DNA of 64,000 nucleotides. Source: Lolium rigidum. Lineage: Eukaryota > Streptophyta > Magnoliopsida > Poales > Poaceae. A model generated the notes under the pieces. It was given only the letters and a program-made list of their open reading frames with translations. It was not told the origin of the DNA and did no database searches. Where the stretch lies: assembly GCF_022539505.1 (NCBI RefSeq), contig NC_061514.1, positions 42,024,869 to 42,088,868 of the forward strand, read 5' to 3'. Below, piece after piece: positions 1 through 11,340 of the stretch; position 1 is the stretch's first letter, and each line of letters opens with the position of its first letter. A program made the translations under genes and the position numbers.

Positions 1-453
1 CTACTTCTTCCTATCTTAGAAGCAAACACTTGTGTCAATTGTGTGCACTGATTCTTACATGTTAACTTATTGCACTTGTTATATTACTTTATGTTGACAA
101 TTATCCATGAGATATACATGTTACAAGTTGAAAGCAATTGCTGAAACTTAATCATCCTTTGTGTTGCTTCGAAACCTCTTACTTTGAATCTATTGCTTTA
201 TGAGTTAACTCTTATGCAAGTATTTTTTGATACTTGTCTTGAAAGTACTATTCATGAAAAGTTTTTGCTATATGATTCAGTTTTTTAGTCATTATCTTTT
301 TGTTAGCAAACTATTGCTTCGAATCACTTCATTCATCTCATATGCTTTACAATAGTATTGATCAAGATTATGATAGTAGCATGTCACTTCAGATATTATC
401 CTTGTTATCGTTTACCTGCTCGAGGGCGAGTAGGAACTAAGCTTGGGGATGCT
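1..453 (+). mobile_element. 3' internal end of a D-family Athila-like LTR retrotransposon, with polypurine tract
   Basis: This stretch matches, almost throughout, the 3' untranslated end of element D at about 46892-47313. Both contain the shared blocks around AAGCAAACACTTGTGT and GACAATTATCCATGAGATA. It ends in a polypurine-tract-like AAGCTTGGGGATGC (about 438-451) directly before an LTR start. It holds no ORF of note. It is therefore the last part of an element whose body lies left of the window. Family assignment rests on similarity inside this window only. Confidence 0.8.
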
Positions 454-1331
454 TGATACGTCTCAAAAGTATCTATAATTTCTTATGTTCCATGCTAGTT
501 TTATGACAATACTCACATGTTTTATATACACTTTACATCATTTTGATGCATTTTCCGGTACTAACCTATTAACAAGATGTCGAAGCGCCGGTTCTCGTTT
601 TACGCTGTTTTTGGTTTCAGAAATCTTACACAGGAAATATTGTCGGAATTGGACGAAACAAAAGCCCACGGTCTTATTTTCCATGGAGCCTTCCAGAACA
701 CCGAAGAGGAGACGAAGAGGGGACGCGAGGCGGCCACACCATAGGGGGGCGCGGCCCCACCCCTGGCCGCGCCGCCATATGGGGTGGGCCCCTCGGGCGT
801 CCCCCGACTCTGCCCCTTCGCCTATTTATTCTCTCCGTCGCGAAAACCCTAGTACCGAGAGCCACGATACGAGAAAAGTTACTGAGACGCCGCCGCCGTC
901 AATCCCATCTCGGGGGATTCTGGAGATCGCCTCCGGCACCCTGCCGGAGAGGGGAATCATCACCGGAGGGCTCTACATCACCATGCCCGCCTCCGGACTG
1001 ATGCGTGAGTAGTTCATCCTTGGATTACGGGTCCATAGCAGTAGCTAGATGGTTGTCTTCTCCTCTTGTGCTATCATGTTTAGATCTTGTGAGCTGCCTA
1101 TCATGATCAGGATCATCTATTTGTAATGCTACATGTTGTGTTTGTTGGGATCCGATGAATATTGAATACTATGTCAAGTTGATTATTGATCTATCATATA
1201 TGTGCTATTTATGTTCTTGCATGCTCTCCATTGCTAGTAGAGGCTCGGCCAAGTTGATACTTGTGACTCCAAGAGGGAGTATTTATGCTCGATAGTGGGT
1301 TCATGCCTCCATTGAATGCTGGGACGATGGA
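454..1331 (+). mobile_element. Truncated 3' LTR of the D-family element (LTR A)
   Basis: The LTR starts TGATACGTCTC just after the polypurine tract and tracks LTRs D1 (40767) and D2 (47314) through the GC-rich hairpin (about 731-791), the TATA-like CTATTTATT at about 821, and the GGGTCCATAGCAGTAGCTAG block. At about 1331, just after GGGACGATGG, the similarity to D1/D2 stops and a different LTR begins. LTR A was therefore cut by insertion of element B. It is more diverged from D1/D2 than they are from each other, so it is an older copy. Confidence 0.8.
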
Positions 1332-2847
1332 TCGATACGTCCAATTTGCATCACTATTTTGTATCATAATTTGTTGTTATTCATTGATATATTTCATATT
1401 GGGACACAATACTTATGTTATTTCATCTATTTTGCATGTTTCATCATTATTGGAGGATCAAGCACCGGAGCCGAGGATTCTGCTGGAAAAAGCACTCGTC
1501 GAACGCAATATTTCGGAAGATCAACTGTGGAAGGAAATTACACGTAAATTCCTATTTTTCCGGATGACGGAGGGAGCCAGAAGGGGGAGAAGAGGGGACC
1601 CAAGGTGGGCCCGGACCATAGGGCGGCGCGGCCCATGGCCCGGCCGCGCCACCTTGTGGTGTGGGGGCCCCACGGCCCCTTTCGCCTCCTTTTCTTCGCG
1701 AAACCCTTCGTCCCGAAAACCTAAGCCACGGAGGGTACCTCACGAAGAGTTACGGCCGCCTCGCGGGGCGGAGAACACCAGAGAGAAAAGAGCTCTCCGG
1801 CGGGCGAGGAATCCGCCGGGGAAATTCCCTCCCGAGAGGGAAATCGACGCCATCGCCATCGTCATCGAGCTGGACATCATCTCCATCATCATCATCATCA
1901 TCTCCACCATCTACACCGCCATCACCACCGCTGCACCTCGTCACCGCTGTAACGATTTGGGTTGGATCTTGATTGTTTGATAGGGGAAACTCTCCCGGCG
2001 TTATTCTCTACTTGTTATTGATGCTATTGAGTGAAACCATAGAACCAAGGTTTATGTTCAGATTGTTATTCATCATCATATCACCTCTGATTGTATTCCA
2101 TATGATGTCTCGTGAGTAGTTCGTTTAGTTCTTGAGGACATGGGTGAAGTCTAAATGCTAGTAGTGAATTACGGTTGAGTAATATTCAATGTTATGATAT
2201 TTAAGTTGTGGTGTCATTCTTCTAGTGGTGTCGTGTGAACGTCGACTACACGACACTTCACCATTTATGAGCCTAGGGGAGTGCATCTTGTATTCGGTTG
2301 CTAATTGCGGGGTTGCCGGAGTGACAGAAACCTAAGCCCCCGTTAGTATACCGATGCAAGAGGGATCGCAGGATCTCGAGTTTAAGGCTGTGGTTAGATT
2401 TATCTTAATTACTTTCTTGTAGTTGCGGATGCTTGCAAGGGGTATAATCACAAGTATGTATTAGTCCTAGGAAGGGCGGTGCATTAGCATAGGTTCACCC
2501 ACACAACACTTATCAAAACAATGAAGATTATTTAGCTACATGAAGCGAAATCACTAGACTAAAATCCCCGTGTGTCCTCAAGAACGTTTGGTCATTATAA
2601 GTAAACAAACCGGCTTGTCCTTTGTGCTAAAAAGGATTGGGCCACTCGCTGCAATTATTTCTCTCGCATTTTACTTACTTGTACTTTATTCATCTGTTAC
2701 ATCAAAACCCCTTGAATACTTGTCTGTGAGCATTTACAGTGAATCCTTCATCGAAACTACTTGTCAACACCTTCTGCTCCTCGTTGGGATCGACATTCTT
2801 ACTTATCGAAGATACTACGATACAACCCCTATACTTGTGGGTCATCA
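1332..2847 (+). mobile_element. 5' LTR of Athila-like element B
   Basis: The LTR begins (T)CGATACGTCCAATTTGC and ends CCTATACTTGTGGGTCATCA, the same 3' end as the other LTR families here. It has a GC-rich palindromic block at about 1606-1677 in U3, followed by a CGCGAAAC leader block. A CAT trinucleotide run lies around 1884-1928. The 3' end is fixed by the primer-binding site 11 bp downstream. The reading frames through it, such as 1285-1980, are chance ORFs in GC-rich LTR sequence. Confidence 0.8.
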
Positions 2848-2858
2848 AGACTATTTTT

Positions 2859-2876
2859 TGGCGCCGTTGCCGGGGA
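2859..2876 (+). other. Primer-binding site of element B
   Basis: The sequence TGGCGCCGTTGCCGGGGA lies a few bases after the LTR end. Athila-group Ty3/gypsy elements are known to use an Asp-tRNA-type site of this form to prime minus-strand DNA. The same 18-mer is at 40059-40076 in element C, and a one-base-shorter version is in element D. Confidence 0.85.
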
Positions 2877-2963
2877 GTGAAGCGCTATTGGTAAGTGGAA
2901 TTGGTAAGAAAAACCTTTACTGTTTGTGCTGATTTTATTTCTGCTCGTCTGCTATAAGTCATT

Positions 2964-3828
2964 ATGGAGAGATCTTCTCTTCAATTTCTATTTGGGAAAT
3001 CTACTACTACTGCAACGGTAGTGGATGAGGCGCCAGGTGAGGAAGTAGTACCATATAAAATACCTATGAAAATTATTGAACGTGTTATGGATAACCGCTA
3101 TGAAGGGGATGGAACTGTCCATTCTGGTGATCATTTACTGTTTTTGCATGAATTATGTGGGTTATTCAAATGTGCAGGTATTGCTATGAATGAAGTTAGA
3201 AAGAAACTATTCACTATATCGCTGTCTGGTAAAGCGGCGCATTGGTATAAATTGTTGAAGAATGGTGATTCTATTGATTGGGAGGACATTGTGCCTTTAT
3301 TTTATTCTAAATTCTATCCTCCAAGTGAAATTCACAAAGATTGGAACCGCATATATAATTTCCGGCCTCATGATGGAGAAATTATTGCCCAAGCTTGGGG
3401 GAGATTGAAGTCTTTAATGCTCAAATGCCCCATTCATGAGCTTCCTTGTAATGTTATTATTGCTAATTTCTATGCAAGACTTTCTTTTCAAGACAAGACC
3501 TTGCTCGGATACTTCTTGTTCCGGATCATTTACACGCAACAAAGAAGAGTTTAAAAGGGACCTTCTTGATCGGATCCAAGAAAATACTGAAGGATGGGAG
3601 AACGACAAAGATAGAGAATCGGGTATAATTTATGATTATAAATGCATTGAAGCTTTTATGGATACTCGATAAATTTCGTAATATGAGTGCTACATATGGT
3701 CTTGATTCCCAAGTTGTTGCAAATCTTTATAAAGCTTTTGCCTCTCATTATGAATTGCCTAAGAAGAATTTTGATAAGTATCATGAACCGTATAAAGATA
3801 ATGTAGATTCATCTGTACAAAAGAAGCC
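2964..3828 (+). pseudogene. gag fragment of element B, frameshifted and truncated
   Basis: The first frame (2964-3554, Met at 2964) encodes a retrotransposon gag (Retrotrans_gag type). Supporting features are the KAAHWYKLL segment and the run IDWEDIVPLFYSKFYP followed by a WGRLKSLMLKCP block. Homologous blocks are seen in the gag of elements C and D. The frame is lost near 3500, and coding similarity continues in other frames (3540-3672, then 3632-3828). The ORF is then cut by a TIR element at 3829. No protease, reverse transcriptase or integrase follows before the gap. It would have made the capsid-like structural protein. It is now dead. Confidence 0.75.
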
Positions 3829-5304
3829 TGGTGACCGGGTGTATACGTGAGCACGCGGTAACTGACTGCCACGTGTCCAACGGCCGTTTGTTTATCCGTT
3901 AGATGATAACCTTGTGCGGCTGCGCGTGGTCCTCTTCTAAAAAACAAGCCTTCTAGTACGGCCTTACACCATTAGCACTTTCCTCCCTGGTTGACCGATC
4001 CTACTCGCCGATGTAGCCCACCCCTTTCCCCTCCATCCGCTTCTCCTCAGTCCTCTCTAGTCCCCAACCTGTGGACAGCAGTTCCCGCCTCGGAAAAGCT
4101 CCTCCGGTTCCCTGCCGATGGCTTGCCCGCGGGGTTCCGCCTCCAACGCAATGGATTACTAGCCGCCGCACCTGATAGATCTCGGCCGGCGACCTGGTTC
4201 GACGGAGATCTACCCTCACATGCTTCGATTGGTTGCAGATAGCCGGAGCGGGGCTGAGATGTCCCCCTTGGGGTCGAGCATCTGCCGCCGGTGAGGTGGC
4301 TTGGCCCCTCACTCCACGGGGCGAGCGACGTCGGCCCGCTTGTCCGGCCATGGAGGGGCGTGACGGCGTGAATGCAGGGGCGTCCATGGCGTCCAGCTTT
4401 TGCCTGGGTTCGTGTTTTGTCCGTCCTCAAATTCAGAGTGTTTGGATCAGCTAGGGAGTATAAGATTGTTGATATAAATTTCAGTCAAGGCGTACGAGAG
4501 TAGCAGGTACAGGCCGGCCGCGCGATGTCAATGCGTCGAGCAGCGATGGACACGGGGACGTTGTAGCCCGACAGCAGCAGCGGACAGGTTCGCGACAGCG
4601 ACGATGACAGCGACAGACGGGCTTGCGGCGGCGGCGGAGGGCAGACGACTTGCCGGCAGCGAGTGATGATGACGACGGCGGAAGGCTTGCGACGGGGGAG
4701 AGAGCTGACAGCTTGCGGCGGCGGACGGCTTGCGACGGTGGTGGCTGACAGCTATCGACAGCGGCTGATGGCTCTCGACGACGGCGCTGGACGATGCAGT
4801 GGATGGCTTGCAACGGCGGCGACTGGCCTGCAACGAACGCGAGAGGAGAGCTTGCGGCAGCGACAACTACAGTCAACGACTTGCCACACCAACCGGAGCT
4901 AGCGCAACAACGGGAACGTTATCCGATTACGAAGGATCTCCACCGGAATCAAATTTATATTGGACTGGTATATTTGATACGTAGTACCACGTTATTAGAT
5001 CACGGAAGAACAAAAGCAAACACGATTTAATGGAATCAGTTTACACCGCTATCAGTTTATGCTACAAAAGGATGAACCAAACACGTCGTATATGCACATC
5101 AGTGTTAGCGGTGACAAACACATGTAGGACAAGAGGTAAGATCATCTGCATTTTTTATTCTCTCTCTGAAGCGGGTCCCACGTGCATGCATTCTGTAGCA
5201 GATGAAAAGTGCAATACAACCGTGTAGTCACCGTTAGTGGACAAGGTGAGATGGGCAAGATCCAACGGTGCTGACCGCGTGCTCACGTATACACCTAGTC
5301 ACCA
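3829..5304. mobile_element. Unclassified TIR DNA transposon inserted in gag of element B
   Basis: The left end TGGTGACCGGGTGTATACG is matched by the inverted right end CGTATACACCTAGTCACCA. The inverted match runs about 31 bases into ...AGCACGCGGT with two mismatches. It is about 1.48 kb long. The inside holds GC-rich non-coding-looking sequence, including a CTTGCGGCGGCGG/CTTGCGACGG repeat cluster at 4640-4830, and no recognisable transposase. Flanking bases do not form a clear target duplication (left AAGAAGCC, right AATCCACT), possibly because the right flank is against the assembly gap. A Mutator-type non-autonomous element is plausible from the TIR and the CCGTTGGATC block inside the right end, but is not proven. 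Confidence 0.6.
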
Positions 5305-5316
5305 AATCCACTCTCT

Positions 5317-5416
5317 NNNNNNNNNNNNNNNNNNNNNNNNNNNNNNNNNNNNNNNNNNNNNNNNNNNNNNNNNNNNNNNNNNNNNNNNNNNNNNNNNNNN
5401 NNNNNNNNNNNNNNNN
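5317..5416. other. Assembly gap (100 N)
   Basis: A run of exactly 100 N separates a TIR element in element B from the middle of a C-family LTR. The two sides belong to different elements, so the gap hides an unknown amount of sequence, or the join is a scaffold join. Confidence 0.99.
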
Positions 5417-5581
5417 TCTTGATAAACTCTTGCGAGCAAGTCCTGTTTCCAGTGCAAACTTGAATTGACAACTCCGCTGTTAAGGCTTACAAGTATTCTT
5501 TGTCTCCCCTTGTGTCGAATCAATAAATTGGTAATACTTCCCTCGAAGACTGTTGCGATCCCCTATACTTGTGGGTCATCA
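5417..5581 (+). mobile_element. 3' end of a C-family LTR
   Basis: The sequence matches LTR C1 at about 39889-40047: GATAAACTCTTGCGAGCAAG, the TGTCGAATCAATAAATTGG block, and the terminal CCTATACTTGTGGGTCATCA. After the terminal CA the sequence turns into unrelated minisatellite DNA, so this is a right-hand element border. The rest of the element lies in the gap. Confidence 0.85.
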
Positions 5582-5582
5582 T

Positions 5583-5745
5583 ACAGTCACGCACACGAGC
5601 AGGTACAAACGCGCATACGAGCAGGTACAGTCGTGAACACGAGCAAGTACATGTACAGAAGTACAGTTGCGCACGCGAGCAGGTACAGTCGCGCGTAAGT
5701 ACAGGTACAGTCCCGCACATGGGCGAGTACAGTTAGCGAGTAAAG
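5583..5745. repeat. Minisatellite of about 18-24 bp units
   Basis: Degenerate head-to-tail units of the type CACGAGCAGGTACAGTCGCG occur about seven times. The unit varies in length and accumulates CG/TG changes. Several overlapping ORFs here are products of the repeat and have no coding meaning. Confidence 0.8.
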
Positions 5746-6159
5746 GGAAAATTGCACTAAATACACTAAAAACATGAGTACTTATTAGTTCAAACACGAG
5801 TACAGTTGGGTACACACCACAAGTACAATCATAATATTATTGAAAGTACGAAAAAAAGTATCTCCAAACCTATCAACATGGGATCTAGTTTTGAAGATCT
5901 CGACACGAGGATCTCAAAAGTGAAAACGGTTTGCAATTTGGACTTACGGTTCTCAAGATATTTCATTTTGAAAAAACGAATCTAGAAGAAAAAGGGAAAA
6001 ACTGACACAACTCAGTCTTCTATCTCCTCCCCCATCCCCACCTTGCTTCCCCTTGCGACACGTGGCGAGCAGAGAGACCACTTCCCACGGATTTTCTGGC
6101 ACCACAGCGCGCCACTTGTCGCGTGCGGAGCGAGTTACCTTCCCTTCGCGAATGTCGGC
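5746..6159. other. Gene-free stretch
   Basis: AT-rich intergenic DNA followed by a short CT-rich segment (6018-6056) and a GACACGTGGCGAGCAGAG block. I see no gene. The CACGTG core at about 6060 is a G-box-type sequence but has no gene behind it. Confidence 0.5.
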
Positions 6160-6880
6160 CTTTTTTTAACGATTTCGGGTTTTGATCTCTTAATGTTTAG
6201 AAGGTTTTTACCCCGACGAAACCAAAAATATGTGGTTAAAGCTCTTGGAAACTTGCAGTCATATTAATTCGACTGACGAGCCGTATAGAATTCTGACCAA
6301 GGAGAATTTGTTGACAAGGGGGTGCAAAAAGGTAGAACGGTGTGAGTTTTGTGATGATCGCGAGAGTCAAGAGCACTTGGTCTTTTCGTGTCCTCTCGCT
6401 AATTAACTATATTTGGAATGTAACTACTGAAGCTCCAGGGATTAATTCCATATCTACTTGTTTTGGAGAACTCTACAAAGATTGGTTGGACACAGATCCT
6501 CTGAGAAGGAGGATAGTTTCATATAGTCCTTCATTCTGTGCTGAAGGTCCTGCTAGTCTCCTTGTTTTGCTTGTAGCAGACTGGGTTTTTGAATTCCGTT
6601 GTATGGTTATGTTCCTTGTTACGTTTAAGAGTAGTCTTTTTCAGTTTACCTTGCTGTTTTTCTGTCGGTTGCTAGTGGTTCTAGTAGTTTGTTCTTAAGT
6701 TTTGACGAAGCTGGGCAAAAGTTGCTCAGTTCGTCCATGGTGTTTTGGTGTGAACTTGTAATAACTGACATTTTGGTTTCTCAAATGAAACTGGGTGCCC
6801 GTCTGGGTTCCACATCTTCCAAAAGAAATTACCACACTTGTCGCAGCAATACCGATAGCTAGACATGTCGTATAATGTCG
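6160..6880 (+). pseudogene. LINE (non-LTR retrotransposon) remnant with zf-RVT zinc finger
   Basis: The uninterrupted segment 6238-6406 reads as the zinc-binding domain that follows reverse transcriptase in plant L1-type LINEs. It has a helix with INSTDEPYRILTKENLL, then CEFCDDRESQEHLVFSC, which preserves the CX2C...HX4C pattern. It is ended by a TAA at 6406. Downstream similarity continues in another frame (6342-6698) and fades near the GCTGGGCAAAAG/ TTTTGGTTTCTCAAATG block, typical of a LINE 3' part. No reverse transcriptase core is left. It is a dead fragment. Confidence 0.6.
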
Positions 6881-8604
6881 CAAAGAGGAACACCTAGATG
6901 GGCAACACTAACCCATCAATTTGTGGCCAATTAATTGTTTTATGTAAATCTTAGAAGATAGATTTACTTTATATAATTAAGTTTCTATTAAAAAGACTGT
7001 ATTGCAAAACATTTAATGATGTTGAAGTTAATTTCCCTGTATGAATAAATGTTCATGTGTATCTATGCAGACATTCATACATATCTAAATATATGTTCAT
7101 AAGTTGCCAAATGTTGTTCCTATATATATTAAATACGATTCAAAAAAACATAAAAATGATCATAGCATATAGTGTAAAAAATATTCGACTTCTAAAGAAA
7201 TCCATAAATCAAGCTGAAAATAGATAATAAGAAGAAAACATGAAGAAACCCAAAGACAACGAAGGATTCCTAAAAATATCTTATTTCTATTCAAAAGTTT
7301 AAATGTTAATGATAGTTTCTATGACGCATTGTAGTTTATTATTAATATACAATATACATGTAGTTTAGAATGGAGACGGTGACCGTAAATCCACACACAT
7401 GCGTGTAAGTATAAAAGTATTTTCCGTAGTTTAGAAGTGATTTTGTACTTACACGCGTGGGTGTGGGTGTGTTCTTGACCGTTGATTTGTTCATCGAGAT
7501 CCCCGCCCACCTTGCTAGATAGAAAGATAGATATCTTTCTATCTCCTCATTTTCCAGTAGTTTATTTACATTTTTAGCACAACATAGGAAAATGTTTGTA
7601 CACATTATTTGGACTTTTTTCTTAAATACTTAAATTTATCAATACAACACATAAAATTTGGATGTATTCATATTAAATAATCATGGAACTCCATGTATAT
7701 AAAGCACTTTTTAATTATATTCGAGCATCCATGAAGTCTACCTAGGTATTTCCAATAATGTCGATCATTATTTTAAAAAAATCATTTAGTTCACATGGCA
7801 CTATAAATTTCCTTGGTTTTTTAGCGAACATAGAAAAACACTTTTAGAAGAAAACAATATATACATGTGAAAAAAAATCACTTTATTTGATGGCAAATAG
7901 AGATCCATTATGAATGCAAGTGAATGCACAAAAAGTAATTAAAATATATACCGAAGCAACATAAAACAAGATAAAACATAAATTAAGACTTGAACAAACA
8001 GGCAGAAAAAAACTTATAAAATTATTAAATTAAAAGAAAGAGGAAGATACTCCGTACACCTATTGGGCTAGCCCAAGTGTCCTATGTTGGTGAGCGGAGA
8101 GTGGAATAAGGATTTGCCCTGGGTAACATGTTCTGGACTGGGCTTTGAGCCAACAGTATAATGGATGGAGTAGGCTAAATCACACAAGCATTTGAATCTG
8201 GGCTCTGCTATTACTGGGCTCATCTTCTGTAAATTCCAACTTGACCTGGCCCTGTTTGGACAACGGAAGCAAACTGATCACTGAACCCACCCAGAATCCC
8301 CTCAAAAAAGAAAAAAAGAAAAAAAAACCCACCCAGAAAAGACCAATGCATATGTAGAAGACAGAAAAAAAAAATTCTCAATATGTTTTTATTTTCATAT
8401 TTGCATATATCAGGAGTGGGAGACGACGTATCATTGTCATGGGGCGTCGAGTTTGCAGCCACTTCACGAGGCAAGGAAGGAGGTGATCTTATTTTCGAAG
8501 GTGACTGGAACTCATGTGTTACCACGGCCGAACTCTAGCACGCAAGGAGGAGCATGCAACAGGAAACACACGACAACTTCATAAGCGCTTTAGTTGGGCT
8601 TTTC
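6881..8604. other. Gene-free AT-rich stretch
   Basis: No coding sequence is supported. It contains a stem-loop at 7387-7472, a short palindrome AGATAGAAAGAT...ATCTTTCTATCT at about 7516-7543, and A-rich tracts at 8297-8330. The ORF at 8220-8525 on the minus strand runs through the poly-T tract and looks spurious. Confidence 0.5.
7387..7472. repeat. Inverted repeat / stem-loop
   Basis: The left arm CCACACACATGCGTGTAAGT pairs with the right arm ACTTACACGCGTGGGTGTGG across a loop of about 35 bases, with a few mismatches. It may be a degraded foldback MITE. No target duplication is visible. Confidence 0.5.
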
Positions 8605-9106
8605 TCCCAAGACTTGAAGCATGCTTGGACTACAACTGCATGCCTAGCTAGGTTGCTGTATCTACAAGAAAAACACATCAGCCAGGCGGTCGTACGTAAT
8701 ACTCGTACTGTCCTACTACGTTGCAACTGAAGCTAGGTGGAAAGATCAAGAGAGGTACGTGTCTGTGGTGTGGTCCTGGAGACGTCGATCGGTGCATCGA
8801 TCCATCTCCTCTCCGCATCATGACAGGTCAATTTGCATGTAGTGAGGCCACGGTGGCGCGGCTTCGTACGTTCATGCACCGTGGTGGTAATGGGTCATGG
8901 GTGTCCTCCTTTCCAAGCAAATGCACAATGATTAGATTGGCCTTGGCCGAGGAAAAAAGAAGAGCTACTTGTCAGGTGTGATGTCGCCGACTATCACACC
9001 ACCACAAACCTATTTAGCCATCTAAAAAAAAACTATTTAGCCTGGCCCCACTGTACGGTAAGGTAGTATGCCGGCATGTCATGTGTACCTCATAAATCAT
9101 AAATTA

Positions 9107-9188
9107 TGAGTTTGGGTTGTACAGTTTGGTTTTAGTTTCCTTCTTACTAAATGAAAAGGCAGTGCTTCTGCCAATTGCTTCAAAAAAT
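9107..9188 (+). mobile_element. Extremely 5'-truncated LINE tail with target duplication
   Basis: An 82-bp insert ends in an A-rich tail (CTTCAAAAAAT) and is flanked on both sides by the 12-bp direct repeat AATCATAAATTA (9095-9106 and 9189-9200). The sister duplication copy near 34090 lacks the insert. Target-primed reverse transcription by a LINE gives exactly this structure. The insert sequence also resembles the 3' end of plant LINEs (ACTAAATGAAAAGGCAGTGC). Confidence 0.75.
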
Positions 9189-9405
9189 AATCATAAATTA
9201 ATTAAGCCTCTAATGCCGAAAAGTCAAATCGTACACACTCCAACATGTCCATCTCTCCCGGCCCCTTGCTCAACAGATAGATAGACAACTACTCCGGCAA
9301 ACACAAGCCACTACCAAGTTTTAATTAGTTGCTCGCCGTCCCATCACGTGTATGGCAGCAGTCCGATGCACACAGATCGTCTTGGTGTGTTTTAATTGGC
9401 GCGCA

Positions 9406-10565
9406 TAAGCGGGTCGGGAAAAGTCCAGCCTTGCGGCTCAACAAGAGCAAATCAATATATCCGTGGCAACCATGTGCGTGCCCTCCCCTTTCGGCCTCGG
9501 GTCAGCTTGGTAGTGTCTGTGTTTGCTTCGTTTTCTACGCGCGCGTCAGCCTTCTGTGCCGCTATCAAAGGCACGTACGCGGATTCCAGCGGCCGCCATC
9601 AACGCCAGTCGCGTCCAACTCCCTTTATAAGGGCGCGTGGCTACACTCGCCCGACGAACTTGCCATTGCAAAAAGAAGGCAGACTTGTACACCATCCACC
9701 GGCTACTTCCCCAATCGAGCACTATGGGCAAGGGTTAGCCATTTTGAAAGAGGAAGAACGACCACGAGGCTAGGTTGTCGTCGTGGCTCGAAGCAAAGCT
9801 CTACCGCACATACATTCCTGTGAACGTGGCGTGGGCGCTCCACGATTCGTGGATGTCGGCCGGGTGGGACGACGCAACCTCCCCCAGAAGGTGGCTTCTC
9901 AGTTCACGCCATGTGCCGGTGCCACCAGTTCCGACCTAAAGACGTGAATTGTGCGACGAGATCATCTGCCATCACACGCTCTGCCCCCCCCCCGTTTGGA
10001 CGGTAGGACTTCGTCTTGCGTCGGTCCGCGGGCTTCCTCGGCGACTAGGAATTCATCTACAACGACGTGGCGGCCAAGACCCAGCTGATGCAAGCGAAAC
10101 GGGCAGGGGTGACCCACCACTTTGCCTGGGACCTGCAATGTTGGTCCCTCCATCACCGGCAAGTTTGCCATGGGGCCAGTGGCCAGCCTGCACCAACCCC
10201 TCCATCACCGTCAAGGTCGCCATGGGACGAGTGGTCAGTGTGTGCACCAATGCAGGTGTGGCCCCGTGACCTATGCCGGAGCTTTTAGACCTAACCAAAG
10301 ACGAGGAGGAGGAGGAGGAGGAGTAGTAGTAGTAGTAGTAGATAGGTCCAGAATTCCGGCCCGGTTTTTGATATCTATGTTTTTTTTTGCACTATGTAAA
10401 TTAAATTTGCAATAAAAAAAATCTACAAAGAACTACGTCGAGCCTTTGTCTCCCGGACCCAAACAAACAAAGGGACGAAACGGCCGATTTTATATTTGCA
10501 GCCTGATCTAAATAAACTAAAACAAATAATTTCGGTGTCCGGCGTATGTCGGCCCCAAAGATGCC
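9406..10565 (+). mobile_element. Harbinger-like insertion with degraded cargo ORF, in duplication copy 1 only
   Basis: The sister copy (about 34185) runs straight through this point, so about 1.16 kb was inserted here or lost there. The right end, read inward on the minus strand, is GGCATCTTTGGGGCCGACAT, resembling the GGGCATCTCC-type ends of the other large elements here, and is followed by ATG. The left end is degraded. Inside, a TATA-like TTTATAA at 9624-9630 lies about 95 bp before an ATG at 9723. From about 9790 a frame reads VNVAWALHDSWMSAGW and then RHVPVPPVP, resembling the start of the cargo protein of the 15725-17494 element (VAEAWALYHARYP ... VLPPPKP). Stops and frame changes make it a pseudogene. 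A GGA/GTA trinucleotide run follows at 10304-10340. Confidence 0.5.
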
Positions 10566-10757
10566 ATGAGCCTCCAATTTCAATCAAAAGACGATACAGT
10601 AGCCATGATGATGCAGGCGAGACTGAACTTTTCCTGTCCAGACAGACGGCCACTGCACGTAGGCAGTACACGCATGATCGATCTCATGCACTGATGGACT
10701 CGCTGTAGAGTTCCCAATGAAGCACGCATTTGTTTACTTTTCTGCTACTACTGATTA

Positions 10758-11337
10758 GGGCATGCCTAATGCACTTCTCTAGAGCTACTTTTAACTAGGT
10801 TCGGGTGATTTAAAGTAGGTTCGGATGCAGCCTCCTCTTCAAGGAGTGGGATCTTAAGCCTAAGGGCATGAGCAATGGTGGCATACACAACTAGCTGCTC
10901 CATGTAAAATAGTTGTCAGAAACAACATGACTAATTTTATCTCTCCAATAGAAGCTACAACTTTAGTCAGAAAAAAGAGAAGGGATCCCACAAATATGAC
11001 ACTATGTATCTCTTTCTCTCTCCAAAAATCATATTTTTTAGGCTTAAGATCCCACTTCTTGAAGAGGAGGCTGCCTCCTCATCCGAACCTACTTTGGACC
11101 ATCCGAACCTAGTTAAAGGTGTGAGGCAGTAGGTCTAGAGCAGTGCATTGGGCATGCCCTAAAAAGCATGCTTTTTGGAGAGAGAAAGATATACATAGTG
11201 TCATATTTGTGGGGTCTCTTCTCTCTTTTTCTGACTAAAGTTGTAGCTTTCATTGAAGAAATAAAATTAACCATATTGCTTCTGATAATTTTTTTACATG
11301 GAACAGCTAGTTGTGTATGCCACCATTGCTCATGCCC
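10758..11337. mobile_element. Composite Tourist-like MITE with interlocked inverted repeats
   Basis: The unit is flanked by TTA on both sides (10755-10757, 11338-11340), and the sister duplication copy near 34390 is empty. Its parts are arm A 10758-10860, arm B 10864-11039, inverted A at 11041-11159 and inverted B at 11163-11337, so the order is A-B-A'-B'. TAA precedes B (10861-10863) and follows A' (11160-11162). Termini are GGGCATGCCTAATGCAC (A type) and GGGCATGAGCAATGG (B type). TTA/TAA duplications and GGG/GGC ends fit PIF/Harbinger-derived MITEs. No coding capacity. The arrangement cannot arise by simple nesting of one hairpin MITE in another. Confidence 0.8.
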
Positions 11338-11340
11338 TTA

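Noticed and set aside
1860..1930. CAT/ATC trinucleotide run as a functional microsatellite
   Set aside because: It sits in LTR B sequence and is probably a leader feature of that family.
3829..5304. Stowaway or Tourist MITE
   Set aside because: Ends do not match CTCCCTCC or GGGC types, and no TA or TNA duplication is present.
5520..5815. Cys-rich repeat protein ORFs
   Set aside because: Direct translation of the minisatellite; no start context and no conservation of frame.
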